The notes under the pieces are model-generated. The model was not told where the DNA came from and did no database searches. It was given only the letters and a program-made list of their open reading frames with translations. A stretch of DNA of 36,672 nt, taken from Pseudomonas sp. C2B4 (lineage in GTDB: Bacteria; Pseudomonadota; Gammaproteobacteria; Pseudomonadales; Pseudomonadaceae). Position numbers and translations under genes: made by a program. Below are positions 16,819-25,353 of the stretch, piece by piece (position 1 is the first letter of the stretch; each line of letters begins with the position of its first letter). The DNA lies in the NCBI RefSeq assembly GCF_013359695.1, contig NZ_JABFMU010000061.1:1-36672 (forward strand), in the 5' to 3' direction.

Positions 16819-17766
16819 ATGCTCAGGACTTTTGCAGTACCCCCTTTATTGGCCCTGTGCATGGTCGCCGGCAGTCCGCTGGTGATGGCGGCAGAAGGCG
16901 GTGGTGGCCGGCCGATGACCGGCCTGCAGGTATTTTCCAATGCCGGGATCGTGCCACCGGAACCTGGCTGGGTCATGTCGTTGAGCAGTTTCTGGTACGA
17001 CGGTGAGCTTAAAGGCAACACACAAGTGCCAATCGTTGGCGCCTTGAGTACCGGCCTTGACTTGAAGGTGTCCTACACCATGGCCAACTTCACCCATGTC
17101 TGGGACACCGGCAAAAGTCGCTGGAACTACGCCTCGGCCATCGGCGTGCCGGTGCAATACACCGACATTACCGCGAGCATCACCGGGGCGCGTGGCAATA
17201 CCCTGGGCACCGAGGACACCGCCACCCAGTTCGCCGACCTTCTGGTGACACCCATCGCTGCCGGCTACCACTTCGACGAGGTCAACCACCTCTCGCTGTC
17301 GCTACCGATCTACCTGCCGACCGGCGCCTATAACGATGATCGCCTGGCCAACGCCGGACAGAACAACTACACCTTCATGCCCACCGTGGCCTTCACCCAT
17401 CTCGATGGCAAGGGGGGTGAATTCACTGTGTCCGGAGGGCTTGAGTTCTATACCGAAAACGACGCCACGGACTACAAGAACGGCGACCTCTTCACCCTCG
17501 ACGCACTCTGGACCCACGGCTTCGGCAATGGCTGGAGCGCCGGCATGGTGGCCGGTTACATCCAGCAGCTGACCGACGACTCCGGATCAGGCGCCAACAG
17601 CGGCTTTCGCGGGCGCTCGGTGGGTGCCGGGCCGACTGTGGGCTGGCAAGGCAAATTCGCCGATGCCCAGGCCAATATCAATGCCCGCTGGGTGCCGGAG
17701 TTCGACACCAAGAACCGGCCCGAAGGCAACGGTTTCAGCGTCAACCTGACCCTGGCGTTTTTCTAG
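16819..17766 (+). CDS. Outer-membrane transporter-like barrel (SphA / Phenol_MetA_deg type)
   Basis: This 315-residue protein has a signal peptide (MLRTFAVPPLLALCMVAGSP, cleaved near VMAA). It resembles the SphA/MetA-pathway family of putative outer-membrane channels. Features are the Gly-rich mature N-terminus GGGGRPMTGLQVFSNAGIVP, the PIAAGYHFDEVNHLSLSLPIYLPTGAY segment, repeated amphipathic strands, and a terminal aromatic (NLTLAFF) as in barrels inserted by Bam. Members are proposed to pass hydrophobic substrates through the outer membrane. The stop lies 8 bases before the moxR ATG. With the barrel at 15825 it suggests outer-membrane traffic of a substrate or product handled by the hydrolases at the end of the locus; this is inference. 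Confidence 0.78.
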   Translation: MLRTFAVPPLLALCMVAGSPLVMAAEGGGGRPMTGLQVFSNAGIVPPEPGWVMSLSSFWYDGELKGNTQVPIVGALSTGLDLKVSYTMANFTHVWDTGKSRWNYASAIGVPVQYTDITASITGARGNTLGTEDTATQFADLLVTPIAAGYHFDEVNHLSLSLPIYLPTGAYNDDRLANAGQNNYTFMPTVAFTHLDGKGGEFTVSGGLEFYTENDATDYKNGDLFTLDALWTHGFGNGWSAGMVAGYIQQLTDDSGSGANSGFRGRSVGAGPTVGWQGKFADAQANINARWVPEFDTKNRPEGNGFSVNLTLAFF

Positions 17767-17774
17767 GAGCTTGC

Positions 17775-18755
17775 ATGACCGTACTCAATGATCTCAACGC
17801 CCTTCAAGCCAGCATCGCCGAAGCGGTGTTGGGCCAGGATCAGGTGATCCGGCAAATCCTCCTCGGCCTGCTGGCCAACGGGCATTTGTTGCTGGAAAGC
17901 CTGCCGGGGCTGGCCAAGACCCGCACGGTCAAGGCGCTATCCAGGCACCTTGACGCGAAGATGAGCCGCATCCAGTTCACCCCGGACTTGCTGCCATCGG
18001 ATATTACCGGCGCCGAAGTGCTGCATCAGGTCGACGGCAAAAACGAGATCCGTTTCCAGCCGGGGCCCTTGTTCGGCAACCTGATCCTGGCCGACGAGAT
18101 CAACCGCGCGCCAGCTAAGGTCCAGGCCGCGTTGCTCGAAGCCATGGAAGAACGGCAGATCACCGTGGCCGGCAACAGTCATGCGCTGCCGGATCTGTTC
18201 ATCGTGATCGCCACGCAGAACCCGATCGAGCAGGAAGGCACCTACCCGCTGCCGGAAGCGCAAATGGACCGCTTCCTGATGAAGGTGCTGCTCGATTACC
18301 CGAGCGCCGAGAACGAAAGCCAGGTCCTGCGCCTGTTGCGCGAAGAAGAGCAAGCCCTGGGCGCCAAGGTGGCTGCGGTGCAGGGCTTCGCCCTGGCCCA
18401 GGACGTGATCTTCGCTGCGCGCCGGGAAGTCAGTGCCGTACACGTCTCGACGGCCATCGACCGCTACCTGATCGACCTGATCAACGCCACCCGCCATCCC
18501 GCCGACTACGATGCCGACCTTGCGCGCTGGATCGCCATCGGCGCCAGTCCCCGCGGCGGTATCGGCCTGGACCGTTGCGCCCGCGCCGATGCGTGGTTGC
18601 AGGGCCAGGATTTCGTCTCGCCGGATAACGTGCGTGCGGTGGTGCACCCGGTGCTGCGTCATCGCCTGCAACTGAGCTACGACGCGGTCGCCGATGGCGT
18701 GACGGCCGATCAGGTACTCGACCGCTTGCTCGACAAAGTGGCGATTCCCGCATGA
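17775..18755 (+). CDS. MoxR-family AAA+ ATPase
   Basis: This 326-residue cytosolic AAA+ ATPase is of the MoxR type. Walker A is LPGLAKTR (Lys48, Thr49), with the Ala-Lys-Thr form often seen in MoxR proteins. Walker B is LILADEIN (Asp107, Glu108), followed by RAPAKVQAALLEAMEERQIT. Sensor 1 is VIATQNPIEQEGTYPLPEAQMDRF, a MoxR hallmark. MoxR proteins act as chaperones that, with VWA partners, help insert metal cofactors or activate complexes, as in methanol dehydrogenase maturation. A strong ribosome-binding site (TAGGAG) precedes the ATG, and the end overlaps the DUF58 gene by 4 bases. It is the first gene of the moxR/bat module here. Confidence 0.95.
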   Translation: MTVLNDLNALQASIAEAVLGQDQVIRQILLGLLANGHLLLESLPGLAKTRTVKALSRHLDAKMSRIQFTPDLLPSDITGAEVLHQVDGKNEIRFQPGPLFGNLILADEINRAPAKVQAALLEAMEERQITVAGNSHALPDLFIVIATQNPIEQEGTYPLPEAQMDRFLMKVLLDYPSAENESQVLRLLREEEQALGAKVAAVQGFALAQDVIFAARREVSAVHVSTAIDRYLIDLINATRHPADYDADLARWIAIGASPRGGIGLDRCARADAWLQGQDFVSPDNVRAVVHPVLRHRLQLSYDAVADGVTADQVLDRLLDKVAIPA

Positions 18756-19687
18756 ATGTCGATGGTCTGGTCTATGTCTCCCTGGCGCAGCTGATGGCCC
18801 TGGAGTTCAAGGCCCGTGACCTGAGTTTTCTCGCCCGCCAGCCCCAGGGCAGCATTCTCGCTGGCAACCATGCCTCGCGCCTGCGTGGCCGTGGCTTGAA
18901 TTTCGATGAATTGCGCCGTTATCAACCCGGCGATGATTTGCGCCACCTGGACTGGCGCGCCTCACTGCGCACCGGAAAGCCGGTGGTGCGTACCTTCACC
19001 GAGGAGCGGGACCGCCCGGCGCTGATTCTGGTCGACCAACGCATGAGCATGTTTTTCGGCTCGCAGCGTAGCTTCAAATCCGCCCTCGCCGCCGAACTCG
19101 GCGCGCTGGCGGCATGGATGGTGTTCAACGCCGGCGACCGGGTCGGTGGACTGGTGTTCAACGACCAGCGCATCGATAGCGTTGCGCCGTTGCGCAGCCG
19201 CAAGCGGATCGAAGCGCTGTGCAGCCGTATCGTCCAGCAGAATCAGGAATTGAGCGCGGCCAATCCGGACGCAGAAGGCGAAGACCAGCTCGACAAGGTG
19301 TTGCAACAGTGCCTGGCGCTGGCGGGGCATGATCACCTGATCTGTATCGTCAGCGACTTTGCCGGTGCCGGCGAACGTACCTTGCAGCTGATGCGACAGC
19401 TGGCGGCACACAACGATGTCATCGCCATGCAGGTCTACGATCCGTTGGCACTGAACCTGCCGAACAATGGCCGCTTGCTGATCACCCAGGGCCAGTTGCA
19501 GGTGGAACTGGCGGTTGAGCGTCGACAGGTGCACCAGCCGCTGGGCGATTTTCTCAGCGGCCGGCTCAAGGACGTTGCCACCCTGCTGCGCCGCAGCCAG
19601 GTGCCGTTGATGATGTTCAGCACCGCCACCGAGGCGCACGAGCAACTGCGTACGGAACTGGGCAAGCGGGCCGGGGCACGGCCATGA
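18752..19687 (+). CDS. DUF58 domain protein of the MoxR/Bat module
   Basis: This 311-residue protein has the DUF58 signature RRYQPGDDLRHLDWRASLRTGKPVVRTF near residues 54-80, followed by a VWA-like fold (ALILVDQRMSM, LICIVSDFAGAG). The MIDAS-like residues are incomplete (DQRMS rather than DxSxS), which is usual for DUF58. These proteins are almost always partners of a neighbouring MoxR ATPase and probably adapt it to its client. No signal peptide is present, so it is probably cytosolic. Both ends overlap neighbours by 4 bases (ATGA), indicating translational coupling. Confidence 0.93.
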   Translation: MNVDGLVYVSLAQLMALEFKARDLSFLARQPQGSILAGNHASRLRGRGLNFDELRRYQPGDDLRHLDWRASLRTGKPVVRTFTEERDRPALILVDQRMSMFFGSQRSFKSALAAELGALAAWMVFNAGDRVGGLVFNDQRIDSVAPLRSRKRIEALCSRIVQQNQELSAANPDAEGEDQLDKVLQQCLALAGHDHLICIVSDFAGAGERTLQLMRQLAAHNDVIAMQVYDPLALNLPNNGRLLITQGQLQVELAVERRQVHQPLGDFLSGRLKDVATLLRRSQVPLMMFSTATEAHEQLRTELGKRAGARP

Positions 19688-20268
19688 ATCCGAACATCCC
19701 GAGCATCGAGCAACTCAAGGAGATCGCCCTTCCGGCGCCGGTCAGCTATGCGCCACAGACCTGGGGTTGGTGGGTGTTGCTCGGGTTGCTGGTGATCACC
19801 GCGCTAGTCATCGCCGCCCGGCGCTACTGGCAATGGCGGCGTGATCGTTATCGGCGCGAGGCGCTGGTTCGCCTGGCGCAGTTGCAGCAGCGCAGTGATG
19901 ACTTGAACGCGTTGCGCGAACTGCCAGAGCTGCTCAAGCGCACCGCCCTCTCAATGCCCAACACAAATCCCCCTGTGGGAGCGAGCCTGCTCGCGAAGGC
20001 GACCCGACATTCAACACATGAGGTGACTGACACTCCGCTTTCGCGAGCAGGCTCGCTCCCACAGGGTCCTGCGCCGTTTGGGGGGAAGGATTGGCAAACC
20101 TTCCTCCAGCAGCACATTCGGCAGCCCCTGCCCGCCGATTTCAGCCAGCAACTCGCCCAACTGGCCTACGCCCCGGACGCCACCCTGCGCGCCCTCCCCG
20201 CCGAACACCGCCAACAACTGTTCGACACCTGCAAACACTGGGTGGAGCATCATCATGTGGCAGCTTGA
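19684..20268 (+). CDS. DUF4381 membrane protein carrying an in-frame REP insertion
   Basis: This 194-residue single-pass inner-membrane protein has a helix WGWWVLLGLLVITALVIAA (residues ~27-45), then a cytosolic helical part. DUF4381 proteins are regular members of MoxR/Bat operons, between DUF58 and the first VWA gene. Residues ~97-127 are encoded by a REP pair (19973-20064) yet the frame stays open. The expected family sequence appears on both sides: LRELPELLKRTALSMP before, and DWQTFLQQHIRQPLPADFSQQLAQLAY after. The protein is therefore ~30-40 residues longer than I expect for the family. The insertion probably forms a flexible loop (VGASLLAKA...SRAGSLPQG). The gene overlaps DUF58 by 4 bases and the next VWA gene by 14. 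Confidence 0.88.
   Translation: MNPNIPSIEQLKEIALPAPVSYAPQTWGWWVLLGLLVITALVIAARRYWQWRRDRYRREALVRLAQLQQRSDDLNALRELPELLKRTALSMPNTNPPVGASLLAKATRHSTHEVTDTPLSRAGSLPQGPAPFGGKDWQTFLQQHIRQPLPADFSQQLAQLAYAPDATLRALPAEHRQQLFDTCKHWVEHHHVAA
19973..20064. repeat. Inward REP pair inside the DUF4381 coding sequence
   Basis: Perfect 25-base REPs at 19973-19997 and 20040-20064 face each other around a 42-base spacer, the geometry of the intergenic pairs. Here the element is wholly within a gene and is read through in frame. REPs are normally confined to spaces between genes, so this copy is exceptional. On the mRNA it would fold into a long hairpin in the middle of the operon. Confidence 0.95.
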
Positions 20269-21247
20269 TTACCCCTGGTTGTTGTTGCTGCTGCCCTTGC
20301 CGTGGTTCGGCTACCGCTACCTGCCCGATTACCGCGAGGCACGTAGCGCGGTACGAGTACCGTTTTTTGCCGCCATGAGTCGTGCGGTCGGCCAGGCACC
20401 GAGCCAGGCGGGCACCCGCAGCAACCGTTGGCAGTTGCTGTTGAACCTGTTGGTCTGGGGGCTGTTGCTATTGGCGGCGGCCCGGCCGGTGTATGTGGAA
20501 AAACCCATCGAGCGCCAGCAACCGGTGCGCGACCTGATGCTGGCCATCGACCTTTCGCAGTCGATGGAAACCACCGACTTCACCGACGCCAACGGCGAGA
20601 AAATAAATCGCCTGGCGGCGGTCAAGGACGTGGTGCACGGCTTCATCGACAAGCGCAAAGAGGATCGTCTCGGTCTGATCGTGTTCGGCAGCGGCGCGTA
20701 TCCGCAGGCTCCACTGACCCTCGATCACGCCAGCCTGTCGCTGTTGCTGGACGACACCGGCATCGGCATGGCCGGCCCCAACACGGCCATTGGCGATGCC
20801 ATCGGCTTGAGCCTCAAGCTCCTGGAGCAGGCCCAGGAACAGGAAAAAATCCTGATCCTGCTCACTGATGGCAATGACACCAGCAGCGCCATCACCCCGG
20901 ATCATGCGGCGCAGATGGCGGCCGCCAAAGGCGTGGTGATTCACACCATCGGCATTGGCGACCCCGGGGCTTCCGGCGAATCCAAGGTCAACCTCGACAG
21001 CTTGCAACAGATCGCCGAAGCCACCGGCGGCAAGTTCTTCCGCGCCGAAGACCGCAACGCGCTCAACGAGGTCTACAGCACCCTCGACACACTCACACCC
21101 CATCAAGTGAAAACCCTCAGTCATCAACCGAAAAAGGATCTGTTCTGGTGGCCGCTGGGGGCGGCGATAGCCCTGCTCGCGCTCTATCACCTGGGCGCCT
21201 TGCTGCGTCCACGGCTGTCCATTGCCCGCCAGCGCCAGGAGGCTTGA
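20255..21247 (+). CDS. VWA domain protein (BatA-like)
   Basis: This 330-residue inner-membrane protein has N-terminal helices (PWLLLLLPLPWFGY; LLLNLLVWGLLLLAAARPVY), a periplasmic VWA domain and a C-terminal helix (WWPLGAAIALLALYHLGALL). The metal-ion-dependent adhesion site is intact: Asp99-Leu-Ser101-Gln-Ser103 in AIDLSQSME and ILLTDGNDTSS further on. This matches BatA of Bat (aerotolerance) operons, where VWA proteins present clients to or receive them from MoxR. The ATG at 20255 gives the membrane-helix start and overlaps the DUF4381 gene by 14 bases; an open frame further upstream is antigenic noise from overlapping codons. Periplasmic topology of the VWA domain is inferred. Confidence 0.93.
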   Translation: MWQLDYPWLLLLLPLPWFGYRYLPDYREARSAVRVPFFAAMSRAVGQAPSQAGTRSNRWQLLLNLLVWGLLLLAAARPVYVEKPIERQQPVRDLMLAIDLSQSMETTDFTDANGEKINRLAAVKDVVHGFIDKRKEDRLGLIVFGSGAYPQAPLTLDHASLSLLLDDTGIGMAGPNTAIGDAIGLSLKLLEQAQEQEKILILLTDGNDTSSAITPDHAAQMAAAKGVVIHTIGIGDPGASGESKVNLDSLQQIAEATGGKFFRAEDRNALNEVYSTLDTLTPHQVKTLSHQPKKDLFWWPLGAAIALLALYHLGALLRPRLSIARQRQEA

Positions 21248-21248
21248 G

Positions 21249-22829
21249 ATGGATATCAATCTCAGCGACTTCCACTTCCTGCGTCCGCTGTGGCTGTTGT
21301 TGCTGCCCTTCGCCGCCTCGCTGCCACTGCTCTGGCGCCGCAGCCGCGACCTGCAACGGCGTTTGCGCGGCAACATCGCCGAGCACTTGTTGCCGCACCT
21401 GCTGATTACCCCGCAGGACCGGCAATGGCTGCGCCCGGTGCACCTGGTTTGCGCCTTGCTGATCGTGGGTGCACTGGCCGCCGCCGGGCCGACCTGGGAG
21501 CAGGATCGGCCGGACTTTCTGGAAAACCGTGCACCGCTGATCATTGCAATAGACCTGTCGCCGTCGATGGACGCCACCGATGTGCAACCCTCGCGCCTGG
21601 AAGCGGCGAAACACAAGTTGCATGACCTGATCCAGCGTCGCGCCGGCGCGCGCAATGCGCTGATCGCCTACGCCGGCAGCGCGCACCTGGTACTCCCGGC
21701 AACGGATGATCCTGCCTTGCTCGACACCTTTATCCAGGCTTTGAGCACCGACCTGATCGGCAAGCCAGGGAAAAATGTCGGCGCGGTCATCGACCAGGCC
21801 AAACGCCTGCTGGCCGCCGAAAAATCCCCCGGCACCCTGCTTTTGATCACCGACGGCGCCGACACTTCGGGGCTGGCCGGCCTGGATAAACAGCTGGACG
21901 ACAGTGCCCTGCAGGTCCTGATCCTCGCGGTTGGCAGTGAAGACGGCGGCATCATCCGCGACGCCAGCGGCCAGCCCCGCACCGACAGCAACGGGCGCCC
22001 GGCGCTAGGGAGTTTCGATCAGGCGGCGCTCAAACAGTTGGCCTCGGCGGTGGATGCGCCGCTGGGCAGCCTGACCCTTAACAACGACGACCTCGATTGG
22101 GTCGACTTGCATGCCCAGCAGCATTTCCAGAGCGCCAGCGACGAACAGCGTGAATTGCATTGGAAGGACGCCGGTTACTGGTTGTGCTGGCCACTGCTGT
22201 TGATTGCCTTCTTCAGTGTGCGCAAGGGCTGGAGCCTGAACTGGATGCCCGGCTTGCTGTTGGCCCTGAGCCTTGGCCTGCAACCGGCACCCGCGCACGC
22301 CAACGGGCTGACCGATGCATTCTTCACCCCCGACCAGCAAGGCCGCTGGGCCTTCGAACACGAACACTTCCCCCAGGCCGCCGCGCACTTTTCCGACCCC
22401 TACTGGAAAGGCATCGCCGCCTACAACGCCGCCGACTTCGACCTGGCGCTGGCCAGCTTCGCCCGCCTGCAAACACCCCAGGCGTATTTCTATCTGGGCA
22501 ACATTTATGTGCGGCGCTTCAAGTTCGACCAGGCCATTGCGGCCTACACCCAGGCATTGAAGCTGCAACCGCAATTCCCTGAAGCCACGGCCAACCTCGC
22601 CCTGGCCATCGCCTTGCAGAAAGACACCGAAAGCGCTGAACAGAACGCCCCCGAAACCAAACCCGACGACATCAAAATGGACAAGGCGCCGGGCAAGGGC
22701 CAGAGCAAGGCCTTGCAGATCGAACAGGCGGCGTCGGATGAACAGTGGTTGCAGAACCTGAGCACATCACCGGCGAAGTTCCTGAAACAGAAGTTCAGTT
22801 TGCAGGATCAGGCGGGGGCTAAACCATGA
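21249..22829 (+). CDS. VWA-TPR protein (BatB/BatC-like fusion)
   Basis: This 526-residue protein combines the BatB and BatC parts. Two N-terminal helices (LWLLLLPFAASLPLLW; VHLVCALLIVGALAAAG) lead into a VWA domain with intact MIDAS Asp102-Leu-Ser104-Pro-Ser106 and LLITDGADTSG. A further hydrophobic pair (YWLCWPLLLIAFFSV; WMPGLLLALSLGLQ) follows. TPRs then occupy about residues 360-460 (AYFYLGNIYVRRFKFDQAIAAYTQALKLQPQFPEA), and a charged, Gln/Lys-rich tail ends the protein. The TPRs probably bind partner or client proteins in the periplasm. The start is one base after the previous stop, and the end overlaps batD by 4 bases. Confidence 0.93.
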   Translation: MDINLSDFHFLRPLWLLLLPFAASLPLLWRRSRDLQRRLRGNIAEHLLPHLLITPQDRQWLRPVHLVCALLIVGALAAAGPTWEQDRPDFLENRAPLIIAIDLSPSMDATDVQPSRLEAAKHKLHDLIQRRAGARNALIAYAGSAHLVLPATDDPALLDTFIQALSTDLIGKPGKNVGAVIDQAKRLLAAEKSPGTLLLITDGADTSGLAGLDKQLDDSALQVLILAVGSEDGGIIRDASGQPRTDSNGRPALGSFDQAALKQLASAVDAPLGSLTLNNDDLDWVDLHAQQHFQSASDEQRELHWKDAGYWLCWPLLLIAFFSVRKGWSLNWMPGLLLALSLGLQPAPAHANGLTDAFFTPDQQGRWAFEHEHFPQAAAHFSDPYWKGIAAYNAADFDLALASFARLQTPQAYFYLGNIYVRRFKFDQAIAAYTQALKLQPQFPEATANLALAIALQKDTESAEQNAPETKPDDIKMDKAPGKGQSKALQIEQAASDEQWLQNLSTSPAKFLKQKFSLQDQAGAKP

Positions 22830-24253
22830 TTCGTCTGGTAAACCGAGTCGCGCCATTCGCGAGCAGGCTCGCTCCCACATTGGACGTATGTGCACCGCAA
22901 ATCCCCTGTGGGAGCGAGCCTGCTCGCGAATACGCCAGATCACTCACCACATATTTAGGCACCTTGCTCCTGTGCCTGATCAGCACAGCCACCCTCGCCG
23001 CCGAACCCGAATTAAGGGTCCAAACCCGCCTGCAACCGACAACGGCTCCCATGGTCGGCAGCCTCGTCGAATTGCAACTCGACATCCTCACCGACACCTG
23101 GTTCACCGACGCCCCCACCCTGCCCGACCTGAAACTGTCGGGGGCGCTGGTGATGCCACCGGACGGTCATGCCGAACACCTGAACCAGACCCTCGACGGC
23201 AAATCATTCAACGGCATGCGTTTCAGTTACCTGATCACACCCAATGTCGCGCAGGATTTCGAGATCCCCGCCCTGACCGTTCGTGCAACCCCGGGCCAGG
23301 CCACTACGGAACTGAGTGCGCAAAGCCAACCGCTGCATTTCACCGCGGCGCAACCACCGGGGTTCAAGCCCGGTGAGCCGGTGCTGGTCGCACAGGCGCT
23401 GCGTTTCACCCAAAACATCATCCAGCCAGCCACGCCATTGAAAGTCGGCGACAGCCTGACCCGGCAATTGACCCTGCAAGCCGACGGCGCCCTGGCCATG
23501 TCGTTGCCGACGCCAGCACTGGGCGATGTCAGTGGCCTCAGCCGTTACCCGAAGGCGCCGCAGGTCAGCACCCTGGACGACGGGCGCGGCCACTTCACCG
23601 GTGGCCAGCGCGTCGACAGCGTCACTTACCGGATCGACCGCGAAGGCCATCACACCTTGCCCGCCATTGAATTGAAATGGTGGGATGCCAGCAGTCAGCA
23701 GACCCGTACCGTGCAAGTCCCCGCCGTGGATATCGACGCCGTGGCCAATAGCGCTTATCGGCCGGTGTTTTCCATCAGCGAAGACCTTAAGAAACTTGGC
23801 CAGCAACACCGCCTGCACCTCTCGGGGTTGGCCCTTGGCCTGCTGGCACTGCTGTTGGGCGTGGCGCTGCTGGTGTGGTTTGCGCGGCCGCTGATCCACC
23901 GCGTCTACCTCGGTTGGCAGGCCCGGCGTCGCGCCCGGCACATGGCCTGGCTGCAATCGGCCGACTACGCCTGGCGGCAAATCCCGACCCAACTAGATAG
24001 CAAACCGCCACAGTTCAGCGCCCTCTATCTATGGACCCGCCGCAGTCGCAAAGGCCTGAAATTGACCGGTCTGGGCCCGCGCCTGCAGGCCCTGTTACGC
24101 GCCTGTTATGGCCGTGAACCCACCAAAGATCTGGCATTGCAACAACTCAAGGATTCCTTGACTACGCTGCATAGTCAGGTCGAACCCAACCAAGAATCAG
24201 TCGCTCCCGCACTGCGCCCCCTGAACCCTGTACACGAGAAGGATGTTCCATGA
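22826..24253 (+). CDS. BatD-like protein with REP-encoded N-terminal extension
   Basis: This 475-residue membrane protein is BatD-like: a periplasmic N-terminal part with Ig-like strands, one helix at about 331-352 (LHLSGLALGLLALLLGVALL), then a cytosolic helical tail. The signal peptide-like stretch YLGTLLLCLISTATLA lies unusually deep, at residues 43-58. Residues 11-35 before it are encoded by a REP pair (22856-22930). The ATG at 22826 overlaps the previous stop by 4 bases like the other junctions of the operon, and no ATG or GTG start lies between it and the signal peptide. So the REP seems to have inserted just after the start codon. Whether the protein is still exported well is unknown. 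The end overlaps the HAD gene by 4 bases. Confidence 0.87.
   Translation: MIRLVNRVAPFASRLAPTLDVCAPQIPCGSEPAREYARSLTTYLGTLLLCLISTATLAAEPELRVQTRLQPTTAPMVGSLVELQLDILTDTWFTDAPTLPDLKLSGALVMPPDGHAEHLNQTLDGKSFNGMRFSYLITPNVAQDFEIPALTVRATPGQATTELSAQSQPLHFTAAQPPGFKPGEPVLVAQALRFTQNIIQPATPLKVGDSLTRQLTLQADGALAMSLPTPALGDVSGLSRYPKAPQVSTLDDGRGHFTGGQRVDSVTYRIDREGHHTLPAIELKWWDASSQQTRTVQVPAVDIDAVANSAYRPVFSISEDLKKLGQQHRLHLSGLALGLLALLLGVALLVWFARPLIHRVYLGWQARRRARHMAWLQSADYAWRQIPTQLDSKPPQFSALYLWTRRSRKGLKLTGLGPRLQALLRACYGREPTKDLALQQLKDSLTTLHSQVEPNQESVAPALRPLNPVHEKDVP
22856..22930. repeat. Outward REP pair inside the batD 5' coding region
   Basis: A reverse REP (22856-22880) and a forward REP (22906-22930) flank a 25-base spacer, 75 bases in all, equal to 25 codons. 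It starts 30 bases after the batD start codon and is read in frame as FASRLAPT...CGSEPARE. Geometry is identical to the intergenic pairs at 26999 and 29659. An mRNA hairpin here could slow translation of batD and of the coupled HAD gene. Confidence 0.94.
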
Positions 24254-25278
24254 TTAGCCCGATATCGATCCGCCAGCATCACGGATTGAAGTTTTTGCTG
24301 ACGCTGGCCCTGAGTCTGCCGTTGCTGGTTCAGGCGGCCGAACCGTTACCCTCGTGGAACGACGGCCCGTCGAAAAAGAACATCATCGAGTTCGTTCAGG
24401 CCGTGACCGATCAAGGCAGCAAGGATTTCGTCAGACCCGAAGAGCGCATCGCCGTGTTCGACAACGACGGCACGCTGTGGAGCGAGCAGCCGATGTACTT
24501 CGAGTTCCTGTTCGCCCTCGACGAAGTCAAGCGCACAGCGGCGCAACACCCGGAATGGAAAACCACCCAACCGTTCAAGGCGGTGCTGGAAGACGACCAT
24601 CAGGCCCTGGCAGCGACCGGCATGGACGGCCTGATGAAAATTTTCGCCGCCACCCACACCGGCATGACCACCGAAGCCTTCGACGACTACGCCAAGACCT
24701 GGCTGAGCCAGGCCCGCCACCCGAAAACCGGCAAGCCCTACACCGAAATGATCTTCCAGCCGATGCTGGAAATGCTCGACTACCTGCGCAGCCAGGACTT
24801 CAAGACCTACATCGTCTCCGGTGGCGAAACCGGGTTCATGCGTGCTTTTGCCGAGAAGGTCTATGGCGTTCCGCCCGAGCAAGTGATTGGCACCACCTTT
24901 GTCACCACCTTTGATTACAAGGATGGCCAGGCCTCGATCCTGCGCACGCCGAAACTGGCCCACAACGATGACGGCCCGGGCAAACCGGTCAGCATCGAAG
25001 CCGTGATCGGACGGCGGCCGATTCTGGCGTTCGGCAACTCCGACGGCGACCTGCAGATGCTGCAGTGGACCGCTGCGGGACCGGGAAAACGTTTCATGGG
25101 TTTGGTGCATCACACCGACGCCAAACGCGAATGGGCCTACGACCGCGAATCGAAGATCGGTCGCCTGGACAAGGCCCTGGACGAAGCAAACAGCCGTGGC
25201 TGGACCGTTGTGGACATGGCCGCCGAATGGCGCCGGATCTATCCCTTCGATGCCGCCACCACCGGGCAAGTGCAATAG
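24250..25278 (+). CDS. Exported HAD-superfamily phosphatase-like protein
   Basis: This 342-residue protein has a signal peptide (hydrophobic LKFLLTLALSLPLLVQ, cut near VQAA at ~30) and a haloacid dehalogenase fold. HAD motif I is FDNDGT with Asp71 and Asp73. Motif II is YIVSGGETGFM, and motif IV is AFGNSDGD. The large helical cap between motifs I and II resembles phosphoserine phosphatase-like HADs. It is likely a periplasmic Mg-dependent phosphohydrolase; the substrate is unknown. It overlaps batD by 4 bases with a good AGAAGGA ribosome-binding site, so it belongs to the MoxR/Bat transcript. It is followed 75 bases later by the sulfatase, suggesting that both exported hydrolases act together. 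Confidence 0.88.
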   Translation: MISPISIRQHHGLKFLLTLALSLPLLVQAAEPLPSWNDGPSKKNIIEFVQAVTDQGSKDFVRPEERIAVFDNDGTLWSEQPMYFEFLFALDEVKRTAAQHPEWKTTQPFKAVLEDDHQALAATGMDGLMKIFAATHTGMTTEAFDDYAKTWLSQARHPKTGKPYTEMIFQPMLEMLDYLRSQDFKTYIVSGGETGFMRAFAEKVYGVPPEQVIGTTFVTTFDYKDGQASILRTPKLAHNDDGPGKPVSIEAVIGRRPILAFGNSDGDLQMLQWTAAGPGKRFMGLVHHTDAKREWAYDRESKIGRLDKALDEANSRGWTVVDMAAEWRRIYPFDAATTGQVQ

Positions 25279-25353
25279 AGGAAAGCGTAAAGCAGGACTG
25301 CAACGAACGGTTGTCGCATCACGCGACGCAAGCGAGCAAAAGGAGCAAGTCAT

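Noticed and set aside
22826..22980. Later start for batD that would exclude the REP
   Set aside because: No ATG or GTG lies in frame between the REP and the signal peptide; a TTG there would cut into the hydrophobic core. The ATG at 22826 keeps the 4-base overlap used throughout the operon.
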